Numbered from the stretch's first letter, positions 23,988 to 32,990 are shown. The stretch: DNA of 38,232 nt from Candidatus Segetimicrobium genomatis (GCA_005882295.1 VBAI01000155.1:1-38232), one strand, 5' to 3'. Program-made: numbers and translations. Notes: generated by a model not told the origin, from the letters alone.

Positions 23988-25316
23988 GTGCCCACGAGGC
24001 TCCGCCGCCTCGCCCAGTGGCTGGCCCCAGGACTCGGCGTGAAGCGCTGGGTCGTGTTGATGGCTGCCGGCATCGTGTTGCTGTCCGCGGGGGTCCTGCT
24101 CATCGTCAACGTCCGGCCGCTGGGCTGGATGGAGTTCTCGATGTTCCGCCTGGCCGTGGCGGTGCTGACCTGGAGTCGCGGCGCACTGTCACCAAGTTGG
24201 CTCGGGGTGGCATTCATTGGAGGCGGGTTGCTGGCCGTGTTCGCCGGCCTGCAGGGAACGGTCCGCGCCATCGCCGGTGCCCTCCTTCCGCCCGGCCAGC
24301 ACCAGCTGGTCGATGTCCTCGCCCAACAACGCCAGCGTCGCCGTGGCCCCCGCATCGTCGTCATCGGCGGCGGCACGGGTCTCTCCACGCTGCTGCGCGG
24401 GTTGAAGGAATTTACCAACAACCTTACGGCTGTGGTCACGGTGTTCGACGACGGCGGAAGTTCCGGCCGGCTGCGGCGCGAGCTGGGCATTCTGCCTCCC
24501 GGCGACATTCGGGACTGCCTGGTGGCGCTGGCGGAGTCCGAGCCGCTGATGACCCAGCTGTTTGAGTACCGCTTCCAGGGCGGGGCGCTGGACGGCCATG
24601 CGTTCGGCAACCTGTTCATCGCCAGCCTCGCCGGCGTCACAGGTGATCTGGAGAGTGCCGTGAAGGAGACCAGCAAGGTGCTGAACATTCGCGGCCGGGT
24701 GCTGCCGTCTGCCGCCCAGGACGTGGTGTTGTGGGCGGAGTTCACCGACGGCACCATGGTCGAAGGCGAGTCGCAGATTCCGCGAGCCCGCAAGCGCATC
24801 CGGCGCGTCGGCTTGAAGCCCGCGGACGTGGCGCCGCTGCCGGAGGTCCTGGCGGCGATTGAGGACGCGGAGCTGATTGTGCTGGGACCAGGCAGCCTCT
24901 ATACGAGCGTGATTCCGAACCTGCTGGTGGGCGGCGTGGCCGACGCCATGCGGAGCAGCCAGGCCCGGCGGGTCTACGTATGCAATGTGATGACCCAGCC
25001 CGGAGAGACCGACGGATTTTCCAGCAGCGATCACGTCCGCGTGCTGCGTGAGTTGATCGGCCCGAGGCTGTTCACCCACGTGCTGGTGAACACCCGGCGC
25101 CCACGCAACCGTGCGCTGCTGGCGCGCTATGAGGCCGAGGGTGCGCGGCCGGTGGAACCGGACCTGGAGGCGATCCGCGCGGAGGGAGTCGTGCCGATTG
25201 GCGACGCGCTGATCAGCGAGGAGCACCTGGTCCGTCATGAGCCCCGGCTGGTGGCCCGCGCGCTGCTGCAAGTGCTGGAGACTCTCCCGGCGGACGCCCA
25301 GGTCGCTGCGCTGTAA
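23988..25316 (+). CDS. yvcK: Gluconeogenesis factor YvcK with N-terminal membrane region
   Basis: A 442-residue CofD/YvcK-like protein. Two hydrophobic segments (about 20-40 and 70-92) precede the YvcK domain, which begins at VVIGGGTGLSTLLRGLK (GGGTG at 127-131). TVFDDGGSSGRLR, PPGDIRDCLVALAE and LIVLGPGSLYTSVIPNLLV all match the family. Bacillus YvcK is soluble and about 317 residues, so the N-terminal extension is an added membrane anchor also seen in some other phyla. YvcK binds UDP-sugars and affects cell shape and gluconeogenic growth. GTG 23988 has AAGGAG at 23975-23980. The usual third partner, whiA, is not present. Confidence 0.94.
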   Translation: MPTRLRRLAQWLAPGLGVKRWVVLMAAGIVLLSAGVLLIVNVRPLGWMEFSMFRLAVAVLTWSRGALSPSWLGVAFIGGGLLAVFAGLQGTVRAIAGALLPPGQHQLVDVLAQQRQRRRGPRIVVIGGGTGLSTLLRGLKEFTNNLTAVVTVFDDGGSSGRLRRELGILPPGDIRDCLVALAESEPLMTQLFEYRFQGGALDGHAFGNLFIASLAGVTGDLESAVKETSKVLNIRGRVLPSAAQDVVLWAEFTDGTMVEGESQIPRARKRIRRVGLKPADVAPLPEVLAAIEDAELIVLGPGSLYTSVIPNLLVGGVADAMRSSQARRVYVCNVMTQPGETDGFSSSDHVRVLRELIGPRLFTHVLVNTRRPRNRALLARYEAEGARPVEPDLEAIRAEGVVPIGDALISEEHLVRHEPRLVARALLQVLETLPADAQVAAL

Positions 25317-25329
25317 CGACGTAAACTAA

Positions 25330-25400
25330 CGGGAACGCGATACTGCCGAGAGAGGATTACTTCTTCGCGTTCCCGTGTTCCCGCGATCCCGTGTTCCCGT
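25330..25400. repeat. STRR inverted repeat R6 (octamer GGGAACGN), one arm short
   Basis: The left arm has one full octamer (CGGGAACG, 25330-25337), while the right arm has four (25367-25398). The 34-base core between CGCG and CGCG (about 25336-25369) matches the reverse complement of the R5 core at 26 of 34 positions. It lies between yvcK and nuoA; the rest of that 195-base gap holds nothing recognisable. Confidence 0.85.
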
Positions 25401-25511
25401 CAGTTCGCTCTTCAGCAGGGGTCCACTCCTCGGCGCGCGAATGTCTAGGACCGGTGCCCCGCCAGAATCCACGGAGATTTTCGACGGGGTGTTCACAGGC
25501 CGTCGTCCTCG

Positions 25512-25877
25512 ATGCCGAAAGTGCTGCTGGACTGGTTTTACGTGGCCGTGTTCGCGGTCGTCGGCACCCTCATGGCCGTGCTGCCGCTGGTCGTGGTATG
25601 GTTGCTGGCGCCCCGTGCAGACCTCCCCCAGAAGACCATCACGTACGAGTCCGGCGTGATCCCCTTTGGTCAGGCCTGGGCCCAGTTCAACGTCCGCTAC
25701 TATCTGTTCGCGCTGGTCTTCGTGGTTTTTGACGTGGAGGTGATCTACCTCTACCCCTGGGCGGTGGTGTTCCGGCAGTTGGGCACCTTCGCCTTCGCGG
25801 AGATGCTGCTCTTCTTGCTGGTGCTCCTTGTGGGGCTCGCGTATGCGTGGCGTAAGGGCGCGCTGGAGTGGGTGTGA
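25512..25877 (+). CDS. nuoA: NADH-quinone oxidoreductase subunit A
   Basis: A 121-residue membrane subunit with three hydrophobic segments (about 10-32, 64-82, 90-112). The diagnostic loop is ESGVIPFGQAWAQFNVRYYL followed by FALVFVVFDVEVIYLYPWAV, with the conserved acidic residues of the quinone-site loop. No clear ribosome-binding sequence precedes ATG 25512. The gene begins a nuo cluster. In normal operons nuoB follows immediately, but here nuoH comes next after 42 bases. Confidence 0.95.
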   Translation: MPKVLLDWFYVAVFAVVGTLMAVLPLVVVWLLAPRADLPQKTITYESGVIPFGQAWAQFNVRYYLFALVFVVFDVEVIYLYPWAVVFRQLGTFAFAEMLLFLLVLLVGLAYAWRKGALEWV

Positions 25878-25919
25878 CCTTCTCCCAAGTCGAACGCTCT
25901 CGTAGACCAGATTCCTGAG

Positions 25920-27119
25920 ATGCCCTGGTTGATCGAACTGCTCAAAGCCATCGGCCTGGCCGTGGTGATCTTCACGTTCCTCGCCGTTGTCGCCGCGATG
26001 CTCGGGGTCTATCTGGAGCGCAAGATCAGCGGGTGGATCCAGGCGCGGCTGGGCCCAAAGCACATCGGACCGCAGGGGCTGCTGCAGACCGTTGCCGACA
26101 CCGTCAAGTTGTTGCAGAAGGAACACATCACGCCGCGCCATGCCGACGCGCTCATCTTCAACGTGGCCCCGGTGATCGTCGCCGTGGCGGCCCTGCTGGA
26201 CTGGGTCGTCATCCCGTTTGGCAAGCTCGGCGACCGGGTGTTGGTGGTGCGGGATATCAACATCGGCGTGCTCTATTTTGCCGCCATGGCCTCCGTCACC
26301 GTCGTCGGCATCATCGCCGGCGGGTGGTCGAGCAACAACAAGTACGCGCTCTTGGGCGGGCTGCGCTCGGCCTCGCAGATGATTAGCTACGAGATCCCGC
26401 TGGCCCTCGGCATCCTGTGGGCGGCGATGGTGGCCGGGACCCTGTCGACGGTGGGCATCGTCGACGCGCAGGTCAGACAGGGCAGCTGGTTTATGTTCAA
26501 GCTCCCCTCGCCGATCGGGTGGTTCGGGCTCCCGTTTGGGATCCTGGCCAGCCTGACCTTCCTGACCGCCGCCACGGCGGAGGTCAACCGGGTCCCATTC
26601 GATTTGCCAGAGGCCGAGTCCGAACTCGTCGCCGGGTATTTTGCCGAGTACACCGGCATGCGGTTCGCCCTGTTCCAGTTGGGCGAGTACGGTGAGATGT
26701 TCGGGATGGCGGCGGTGGCGACGATTATGTTCTTCGGCGGCTGGACCGAGCCGCATCTGCAGCCGTATATGTGGCTGCTGGTGACGCTGGGCTGTCTGGT
26801 GGTGGCGGCGGTGATCCTGACCACCGGCCTGCGCCAGACCCTGCTGGTTCGCCCGATCTTGATGCTGGCGGGGCTGGGACTCCTGCTGAGCCTGGTGATG
26901 TTCTTCGGGACGCGGGCCGGACTGTCGCAGGTCTTGCCGTCGCTGATGTGGTTCCTCGCCAAAATGTTCGCCTTGGTGTTCTTTCTGATGTGGATGCGGT
27001 GGACGTACCCCCGGCTGCGGCTGGACCAGCTGCTGACCCTGTCCTGGAAGGTGTTGCTGCCCTTAGGGTTGCTCAACCTGCTGGCGACTGGTTTCGTGCT
27101 GACGGTGTGGGGGCGGTAG
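25920..27119 (+). CDS. nuoH: NADH-quinone oxidoreductase subunit H
   Basis: A 399-residue membrane subunit forming the quinone chamber. It has about eight hydrophobic segments. The conserved first loop is YLERKISGWIQARLGPKHIG with PQGLLQTVADTVKLLQKE. The quinone-site segment is AEVNRVPFDLPEAESELVAG with YFAEYTGMRFALFQLGEY. The length is above the usual 320-370, the surplus lying in the C-terminal half. ATG 25920 is the only plausible start. It lies three bases upstream of nuoJ; the nuoI gene that normally intervenes is missing. Confidence 0.96.
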   Translation: MPWLIELLKAIGLAVVIFTFLAVVAAMLGVYLERKISGWIQARLGPKHIGPQGLLQTVADTVKLLQKEHITPRHADALIFNVAPVIVAVAALLDWVVIPFGKLGDRVLVVRDINIGVLYFAAMASVTVVGIIAGGWSSNNKYALLGGLRSASQMISYEIPLALGILWAAMVAGTLSTVGIVDAQVRQGSWFMFKLPSPIGWFGLPFGILASLTFLTAATAEVNRVPFDLPEAESELVAGYFAEYTGMRFALFQLGEYGEMFGMAAVATIMFFGGWTEPHLQPYMWLLVTLGCLVVAAVILTTGLRQTLLVRPILMLAGLGLLLSLVMFFGTRAGLSQVLPSLMWFLAKMFALVFFLMWMRWTYPRLRLDQLLTLSWKVLLPLGLLNLLATGFVLTVWGR

Positions 27120-27122
27120 GCC

Positions 27123-27614
27123 GTGGGTGAACTCGCCGCATTCATGATCCTGTCGCTGGTGACCCTCATCCCGGCGGTCGTGGTGGTCACCTCCAGCAAC
27201 ATCGTGCGTGCCGCCCTGTCGCTCGTTCCCACGTTCCTGGGTGTGACGGGCCTGTATGTCATGCTGCAGGCCGAGTTTGTGGCTGGCATCCAGGTGCTCA
27301 TCTACGCCGGGGCGATCACGGTGCTCATTCTGTTTGTGATCATGCTCACCGAGGGTGGGACCGGCGTGCGCACCCGCCAGCTCAATGACCAGGTGCCCCT
27401 GGGTGCCATGGCCGCGGTCTGGCTGGCGTTCGTGCTCATTGTTATTTTCACCCGCACGGGCTGGCCGACCGCCGCCGGCGTGCTGCCGGCCTACAACGTC
27501 GTCGCGGTCGGGAACGCCTTCCTCAGCGACTACGTGCTCATCTTCGAGGTGACGAGCGTGGTGTTACTGGTGTCCCTGGTCGGCGCGATTGTGATTGCGC
27601 GGAGGGAAGACTGA
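27123..27614 (+). CDS. nuoJ: NADH-quinone oxidoreductase subunit J
   Basis: A 163-residue membrane subunit with five hydrophobic segments. The opening AAFMILSLVTLIPAVVVVTS and the AALSLVPTFLGVTGLYVMLQ then AEFVAGIQVLIYAGAITVLI run are typical, followed by FVIMLTEG. It carries the pi-bulge region of the third helix (YAGAITVLILF). The start is GTG 27123, three bases after nuoH; its stop abuts the nuoK ATG exactly. Confidence 0.94.
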   Translation: MGELAAFMILSLVTLIPAVVVVTSSNIVRAALSLVPTFLGVTGLYVMLQAEFVAGIQVLIYAGAITVLILFVIMLTEGGTGVRTRQLNDQVPLGAMAAVWLAFVLIVIFTRTGWPTAAGVLPAYNVVAVGNAFLSDYVLIFEVTSVVLLVSLVGAIVIARRED

Positions 27615-27926
27615 ATGCAGGTTGGTCTGACCAGCTATCTGATCGTCGCTGCCCTCCTGTTCTGTCTGGGCCTGTACGGCGTCCTGACGCGGCGCAACGC
27701 GGTGGCCATCCTCATGGGCATCGAGTTGATGCTCAACGCCGCCAATATCAATCTGGTGGCGTTCAACCGGTTCGTCGCCCCCGCGGCGGTCGCCGGCCAG
27801 GTCTTCGCCCTGGTCATCATTACCCTGGCCGCGTGTGAGGCAGCGGTCGGCCTGGCCCTGGTGATGGCGGCGTACCGCAGTCTGGAGACCATCCAGGTCG
27901 ACGAGATCAACTTGATGAAGTGGTGA
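27615..27926 (+). CDS. nuoK: NADH-quinone oxidoreductase subunit K
   Basis: A 103-residue, three-helix membrane subunit. The conserved acidic residues of the proton path lie in [20 protein letters not shown] (about 28-47) and [18 protein letters not shown] (about 73-90). ATG 27615 directly follows the nuoJ stop. The first codons contain TGGTCTGACCA (27623-27633), the same 11-base palindrome found in the FadR-type operator at 17472-17484. Confidence 0.95.
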   Translation: MQVGLTSYLIVAALLFCLGLYGVLTRRNAVAILMGIELMLNAANINLVAFNRFVAPAAVAGQVFALVIITLAACEAAVGLALVMAAYRSLETIQVDEINLMKW

Positions 27927-27936
27927 TGGAGACGCG

Positions 27937-29865
27937 ATGTTGCAAGTCGCCTGGCTGATTCCGCTCCTGCCGTTCATCGCCTTCTGGGTGATCCTCTTCC
28001 GGGGCCGGCGGTTGCCTGGGGAAGGGGCCTACGTGGCCATCGGCGCGCTGGGGCTGTCCGGTCTCCTGTCGCTGGTGATTCTGGGGCAGGTCATGTTCGG
28101 CGGACGGTACCAGGCCACGATGGTCTGGGCGATGATGGGCGACCGTCCCCTGGCGGTCGGCTACGCAGTCGACCCGTTGACCGCGGTGATGCTCTTTGTG
28201 GTGACCGTGGTCGGCTCGCTGATCTTCATCTATTCCGTCGGCTACATGCACGGCGATCCACGGTACCCGCGCTTCTTTGCCTACCTGTCGCTGTTTGCCG
28301 CCTCGATGCTGTTGCTGGTGCTGGCCAACAACTTCCTGGTGCTGTATGCGGGGTGGGAGCTGGTGGGCCTGTGCTCCTACCTGCTGATCGGGTTCTGGTT
28401 CGAGCGCCCCGCAGCGGCACGGGCGTCGATGAAGGCGTTCGTCACCACCCGGGTGGGCGACTTTTTCATGTTCCTGGGTATCCTGCTGCTCTTCTTCACC
28501 GTGGGGTCGCTGCAGTTCGATGCGGTCTTTGCCGCCGTGCAGACCGGATCGCTGGCCGGTCCGCTGCTGACCCTGGCGGCCGTGTTGATCTTCGGCGGGG
28601 CGGTGGGCAAGTCGGCGCAGATCCCGCTGCACGTGTGGCTCCCGGATGCGATGGAAGGTCCCACGCCGGTGTCGGCGTTGATCCACGCCGCCACCATGGT
28701 GGCGGCCGGAGTCTACCTGGTCGCGCGGACGTACGCGTTGTTCTTTAGCAGTCCCGACCATCTCGCGCTGACCGTGGTCGCCTACATCGGGGGCCTCACG
28801 GCGCTGATGGCCGCCACCATCGGCATCGTGCAGGACGATATCAAGCGCGTGCTGGCCTACTCGACGATCAGCCAGCTCGGATATATGATGCTGGGCCTGG
28901 GCGTGCTGGGGTATACCGCGGGGGTCTTTCACCTCATGACCCATGCGTTCTTCAAGGCGCTGCTGTTCCTCGCCGCAGGCTCGGTGATCCACGCCATGAA
29001 CACGAATGACATCAAGGAGATGGGCGGCCTGGCGAAGGTCATGCCGGTGACGTATGTGACCATGCTGGTTGGGGGTCTGGCGCTGGCCGGCGTGCCGCCG
29101 TTTGCGGGCTTCTGGAGTAAAGATGAGATCTTGCTGGAGGCGTATCACCACGACCGGACGCTCTTCTACCTGGGCGCGGCGGGGGCATTTGTCACCGCAT
29201 TCTACGTGTTCCGGATGATCTTCTACACCTTCACCGGATCGCTGCGCAGCCACACCGCCCACCCGCACGAATCCCCTCAGGTGATGACGGTGCCGCTGAT
29301 CGTCCTGGCCGCCTTCTCCGGGGTGATTGGGCTGGTGGGCGCGCCGTGGCCGCTGGTGGGCAACATGTTTCACCGTTTCGTCCACTTCGAGGCCGCCGAG
29401 GGCGCGCCGTTCGATCTGCGCTTTGCTGCCCTCTCCACGGCGATCGCCGGGGCGGGCATCCTGGCCGCGGCCGTGGTGTACCGGTGGCAGCTGGTCTCAT
29501 CGGCGACGCTGCGCCGGGTGCTGGCGCCGGCGTACGCGGTCCTGGTCCACAAGTACTGGTGGGACGAGTTCTACGCGGTCAGCGTCGTCCGGCCCGTGGT
29601 CTGGGTCGCGCAGCAGCTGCGGACGTTTGATGTCTATGCCATCGACGGCGCCGTGAATGCGATCGGGGTCGTGTTCGTGTGGCTGTCGCGTCTGTACCGC
29701 GTCTTCGACCTGTATGTGGTGGACGGCGCGGTCAACCTCGTCGGCTGGCTGGCCAAAGCCGCCGGCGGTAGGCTGCGCCACGTGCAAACGGGTCGCGCCC
29801 AGAACTACCTGCTGGTCATCGCGCTCGGGGTGATTGTCCTGGCGGTGATCGGATTAACACGCTGA
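27937..29865 (+). CDS. nuoL: NADH-quinone oxidoreductase subunit L
   Basis: A 642-residue antiporter-like subunit with about sixteen hydrophobic segments and the long lateral helix expected at the C-terminus. The key glutamate is in YAGWELVGLCSYLLIGFW. The proton-channel helices show GGAVGKSAQIPLHVWLPDAM with EGPTPVSALIHAATMVAAGV, and DIKRVLAYSTISQLGYMMLG contains the channel lysine and histidine region. ATG 27937 starts ten bases after nuoK. Subunit M follows after 19 bases. Confidence 0.97.
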   Translation: MLQVAWLIPLLPFIAFWVILFRGRRLPGEGAYVAIGALGLSGLLSLVILGQVMFGGRYQATMVWAMMGDRPLAVGYAVDPLTAVMLFVVTVVGSLIFIYSVGYMHGDPRYPRFFAYLSLFAASMLLLVLANNFLVLYAGWELVGLCSYLLIGFWFERPAAARASMKAFVTTRVGDFFMFLGILLLFFTVGSLQFDAVFAAVQTGSLAGPLLTLAAVLIFGGAVGKSAQIPLHVWLPDAMEGPTPVSALIHAATMVAAGVYLVARTYALFFSSPDHLALTVVAYIGGLTALMAATIGIVQDDIKRVLAYSTISQLGYMMLGLGVLGYTAGVFHLMTHAFFKALLFLAAGSVIHAMNTNDIKEMGGLAKVMPVTYVTMLVGGLALAGVPPFAGFWSKDEILLEAYHHDRTLFYLGAAGAFVTAFYVFRMIFYTFTGSLRSHTAHPHESPQVMTVPLIVLAAFSGVIGLVGAPWPLVGNMFHRFVHFEAAEGAPFDLRFAALSTAIAGAGILAAAVVYRWQLVSSATLRRVLAPAYAVLVHKYWWDEFYAVSVVRPVVWVAQQLRTFDVYAIDGAVNAIGVVFVWLSRLYRVFDLYVVDGAVNLVGWLAKAAGGRLRHVQTGRAQNYLLVIALGVIVLAVIGLTR

Positions 29866-29884
29866 CTGGCACTGGAGGGATGCA

Positions 29885-31378
29885 ATGCTCAGCCTGATCA
29901 TCTTCCTGCCCCTGGTGGGTGGGATCATCATCCTGTTCACGTCCAAGACCAACGAGACGTTGCTGAAGGGGATCGCCCTGGGCGCCTCGCTGGCATCGTT
30001 CGTCCTCTCGCTGTTCATGACGGCCTTGTTCAAGATCGGCGGCGGGTTCCAGTTTCTCGAGCTGGGCAACTGGATCCCCAGCCTCGGCATTCACTACCAT
30101 CTCGGCGTGGATGGATTGAGCCTGCCCCTGATCGTGCTCACGGCCCTGCTGAGCCTGCTGTCGGTCGCCTACTCCTGGCGGATCGAGCTGCGGTTGAAGG
30201 AATATCTGTTCCTCTTCCTGCTGCTGGAGACCGGGATGCTGGGAGTCTTTGCCGCGCTGGACTTCTTCCTCTTTTATATCTTCTGGGAAATCACCCTGGT
30301 GCCCATGTATTTCCTCATCGGCATCTGGGGCGGCCCGCGCAAGGAGTACGCGGCCATCAAGTTCTTCCTGTATACGCTGGTGGGATCGCTGGCCATGCTC
30401 CTGGCCATCCTGGTGATGTACTTCAATGCGCAGCCGCACACGTTCAACATGCTGACGCTGATCGAGCAGCAGCCGCTGGCCGCCAAACCCGTACTGGCCG
30501 CGCTGGCGTTCTGGGGGTTCTTCCTCAGCTTCGCGATCAAGGTGCCGATGTGGCCCTTTCACACCTGGTTACCGGACGCGCACGTGGAGGCGCCGACGGC
30601 CGGGAGCGTCATCCTGGCCGGCGTGCTTCTGAAGATGGGGACGTACGGGTTCGTGCGGGTGAGTTTGCCCATGTTGCCCGAGGCGTTCCGCATTTACGCG
30701 CCGGCGGTGGCCGTGCTGGCCCTGCTGGGGATCGTGTACGGCGCGCTCGTGGCCATGGCCCAGACCGATCTGAAGAAGCTGGTCGCCTACAGCTCGGTCA
30801 ACCACATGGGCTACGTGATGCTCGGCGTTGCGTCCGCCGCGGCGGCCGCCGGCATCCCGGAGAAGGCCGTCGCCGCCGCTACCGCGCTCAACGGGGCGGT
30901 CTTCGAAATGGTGGCTCACGGCGTCATCACGGGCGCGCTGTTCTTGATCGTCGGGGTCCTCTATGATTTCCGGGCCCACACCCGGGGCGTGGATGAGTTC
31001 GGCGGACTGGGCGCCCGCCTGCCGATGTACACGGGCATCACCATGGTGGCGATGCTCGCGTCGCTGGGCCTGCCGGGGTTGATGGGGTTCGTCGCCGAGT
31101 TCTTCATCTTTGTCGGTTCGTTCGGCATCTTCCCATACCTGACGGTGGTGGCGGTGACCGGTGTGATCTTTACGGCGGCGATGTTCTTGTGGACGATCCA
31201 GCGCATCTTCCTGGGGCCATTTAACGAACGATGGGCCGGGCTCCCGGACATGGACACGCGTGAGAAGATTTCGCTGGTGCCACTGGCAGTCCTGATGGTC
31301 ATCTTCGGACTGTATCCCCGGCCGCTGCTGGACGTGATCAATGCCGCGATGACCACCCTGGTCGCTATGGTGCGGTAG
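29885..31378 (+). CDS. nuoM: NADH-quinone oxidoreductase subunit M
   Basis: A 497-residue antiporter-like subunit with about fourteen hydrophobic segments. Motifs include LGVDGLSLPLIVLTALLSLL, FYIFWEITLVPMYFLIGIWG with the central glutamate, IKVPMWPFHTWLPDAHVEAP and DLKKLVAYSSVNHMGYVMLG with the channel lysine. ATG 29885 has GGAGGG upstream. The nuoN start lies five bases after the stop. Confidence 0.97.
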   Translation: MLSLIIFLPLVGGIIILFTSKTNETLLKGIALGASLASFVLSLFMTALFKIGGGFQFLELGNWIPSLGIHYHLGVDGLSLPLIVLTALLSLLSVAYSWRIELRLKEYLFLFLLLETGMLGVFAALDFFLFYIFWEITLVPMYFLIGIWGGPRKEYAAIKFFLYTLVGSLAMLLAILVMYFNAQPHTFNMLTLIEQQPLAAKPVLAALAFWGFFLSFAIKVPMWPFHTWLPDAHVEAPTAGSVILAGVLLKMGTYGFVRVSLPMLPEAFRIYAPAVAVLALLGIVYGALVAMAQTDLKKLVAYSSVNHMGYVMLGVASAAAAAGIPEKAVAAATALNGAVFEMVAHGVITGALFLIVGVLYDFRAHTRGVDEFGGLGARLPMYTGITMVAMLASLGLPGLMGFVAEFFIFVGSFGIFPYLTVVAVTGVIFTAAMFLWTIQRIFLGPFNERWAGLPDMDTREKISLVPLAVLMVIFGLYPRPLLDVINAAMTTLVAMVR

Positions 31379-31383
31379 CACCG

Positions 31384-32832
31384 ATGAACCTGGCGAGCCT
31401 GCAGGCGGATCTCTGGACCGTAGCGCCGGAGCTCTGGCTGCTGGGCGTCGGCCTGCTCACCCTCCTCCTGGACCTCGTCGTGCCCGCAGGCCGCAAGGCA
31501 GCCGTCGGGCTGACGGCGGTCGTCGGGTTGGTGCTGGCGCTGATTCCCACGTCCTCGATGGTGCTCTGGCAGCCGCGCACGGTGCTGTTTGGTACGTATG
31601 CGGTGGACGGCTTTGCGGTCTTCTTGAAGATTATCGCCATCGTGACGACGATCCTGGTGATTCTGTCCGCCACGGACTCCATGGGCCGGCAGACTCGCTT
31701 CGAGGGCGAGTTTTACGCCTTGCTCGTCTTCACCGCGCTGGGGCTGATGCTGATGGCCGCCAGTACCGACCTCATTCTGCTGGCGCTGTCCATCGAGTAC
31801 GTCAGCCTCACCTCCTACGTGCTGGCCGGGTTTTTGAAGGGTAACCCGAAGAGCAACGAGGCCGGCATCAAGTACTTCCTGTTCGGCGCCACCGCGTCTG
31901 CGGTGATGTTCTATGGATTCTCGCTCGTCTACGGTCTGACCGGCACGACGAACCTCTACCAGATCGCCCAGCGGTTGAGCGCGGCGCCGGTGCCGGCTCT
32001 CTACCTGGCCGTGGCCCTGATGCTGGCCGGGTTTGGTTTCAAGATCTCGATGGTCCCATTCCACCAGTGGACCCCTGACGTCTACGAAGGCGCGCCCACC
32101 CCGGTGGCCGCGTTCCTGTCGGTGGGGTCCAAGGCGGCGGGCTTTGCCGCGCTGGTCCGCGTCCTGGTGGTGACCCTCGATCCGTCACGGGTCAACTGGG
32201 TGCTCCTGATCGCGGTATTGTCCGCAGCGTCGATGACGCTGGGGAACCTGCTGGCCCTGCCGCAGCGCAACATCAAGCGCATGCTGGCCTACTCCAGCAT
32301 CTCGCACGCCGGCTTCCTGTTGATCGGGGTGGCGGCGTTCCGGGGCGACTTCGGCACGCCGGGAGTGCTGGTGTATCTGCTGGGCTACACCTTCACGCAG
32401 CTGGGCGCATTTTTCGTGGCCACGCTGATCGGCTCGCAGCTCGGCACCGATGAGATCCCCGACTATGCCGGCCTGGCGCGGCGGGCTCCGGTCTTGGCGT
32501 TGCTGATGGCGGTGTTCATGCTCTCGCTGACGGGGCTGCCGCCGACGTCGGTCTTTCTTGGAAAGTTCTATGTTCTGGCTGCGGCCATCGACAACGGCCT
32601 GCTGTGGCTGGCCGTGGTAGGGATCATCAACAGCGTCATCTCCCTGTACTACTATGCCGGTGTCATCCGGGCCATGTATATCATGCCGGCAGCCTCGGAG
32701 GCGCCGCTCGCGGAGCCGGCCGGGCTGCAGGTGGCTTTGGGGGTGACCGGCCTGGGGACGCTCATCATGGGAATTTACCCACAGCCCCTCATTGATCTGG
32801 CGCGGTCGGCGGCCGTCTTGCTGCGCCTGTAG
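31384..32832 (+). CDS. nuoN: NADH-quinone oxidoreductase subunit N
   Basis: A 482-residue antiporter-like subunit. ALSIEYVSLTSYVLAGFLKG, GFGFKISMVPFHQWTPDVYE with GAPTPVAAFLSVGSKAAGFA, and NIKRMLAYSSISHAGFLLIG are the family motifs. It closes the nuo membrane-arm cluster. Downstream come repeat R7 and the promoter of the ATPase operon; no nuoBCDEFGI gene follows. Confidence 0.97.
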   Translation: MNLASLQADLWTVAPELWLLGVGLLTLLLDLVVPAGRKAAVGLTAVVGLVLALIPTSSMVLWQPRTVLFGTYAVDGFAVFLKIIAIVTTILVILSATDSMGRQTRFEGEFYALLVFTALGLMLMAASTDLILLALSIEYVSLTSYVLAGFLKGNPKSNEAGIKYFLFGATASAVMFYGFSLVYGLTGTTNLYQIAQRLSAAPVPALYLAVALMLAGFGFKISMVPFHQWTPDVYEGAPTPVAAFLSVGSKAAGFAALVRVLVVTLDPSRVNWVLLIAVLSAASMTLGNLLALPQRNIKRMLAYSSISHAGFLLIGVAAFRGDFGTPGVLVYLLGYTFTQLGAFFVATLIGSQLGTDEIPDYAGLARRAPVLALLMAVFMLSLTGLPPTSVFLGKFYVLAAAIDNGLLWLAVVGIINSVISLYYYAGVIRAMYIMPAASEAPLAEPAGLQVALGVTGLGTLIMGIYPQPLIDLARSAAVLLRL

Positions 32833-32839
32833 GCGCAGC

Positions 32840-32943
32840 CGGGAACGCGAGAACTGGGGAACGGGGGAACGCGGAACTGCACGCGCACAGATCGCCCCAG
32901 TGTCGCGATCCCGCGTTCCCACGTTCCCGCATTCCCGTCAGTT
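32840..32943. repeat. STRR inverted repeat R7 (octamer GGGAACGN)
   Basis: Five degenerate octamers (32840-32879) are followed by a short loop and four inverted octamers (32905-32936; GCGATCCC, GCGTTCCC, ACGTTCCC, GCATTCCC). The right border CCCGTCAGTT is shared with R6 and nearly with R5. The loop ends (CGCGACAC and GCAGTTC on the minus strand) match R5. It fills the gap after nuoN and may act as its terminator. Confidence 0.88.
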
Positions 32944-32946
32944 ATC

Positions 32947-32976
32947 TTGACTGTCTTCTCGCGCGTTTGTTATGAT
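32947..32976 (+). promoter_or_regulatory. Sigma-70-type promoter of the V-ATPase operon
   Basis: TTGACT (32947-32952) and TATGAT (32971-32976) are separated by 18 bases, close to consensus and the best promoter match in the window. Transcription would begin near 32983, just before a strong leader hairpin. Confidence 0.7.
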
Positions 32977-32990
32977 GTGCGCGTGTTTGC

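Noticed and set aside
23150-29385. Long minus-strand open frames opposite rapZ/yvcK, nuoA/H and nuoL (549, 476 and 492 codons)
   Set aside because: They are antisense to well-recognised genes, are rich in Arg/His/Gln/Pro with no domain, and arise from the strong third-position GC bias of the sense genes.
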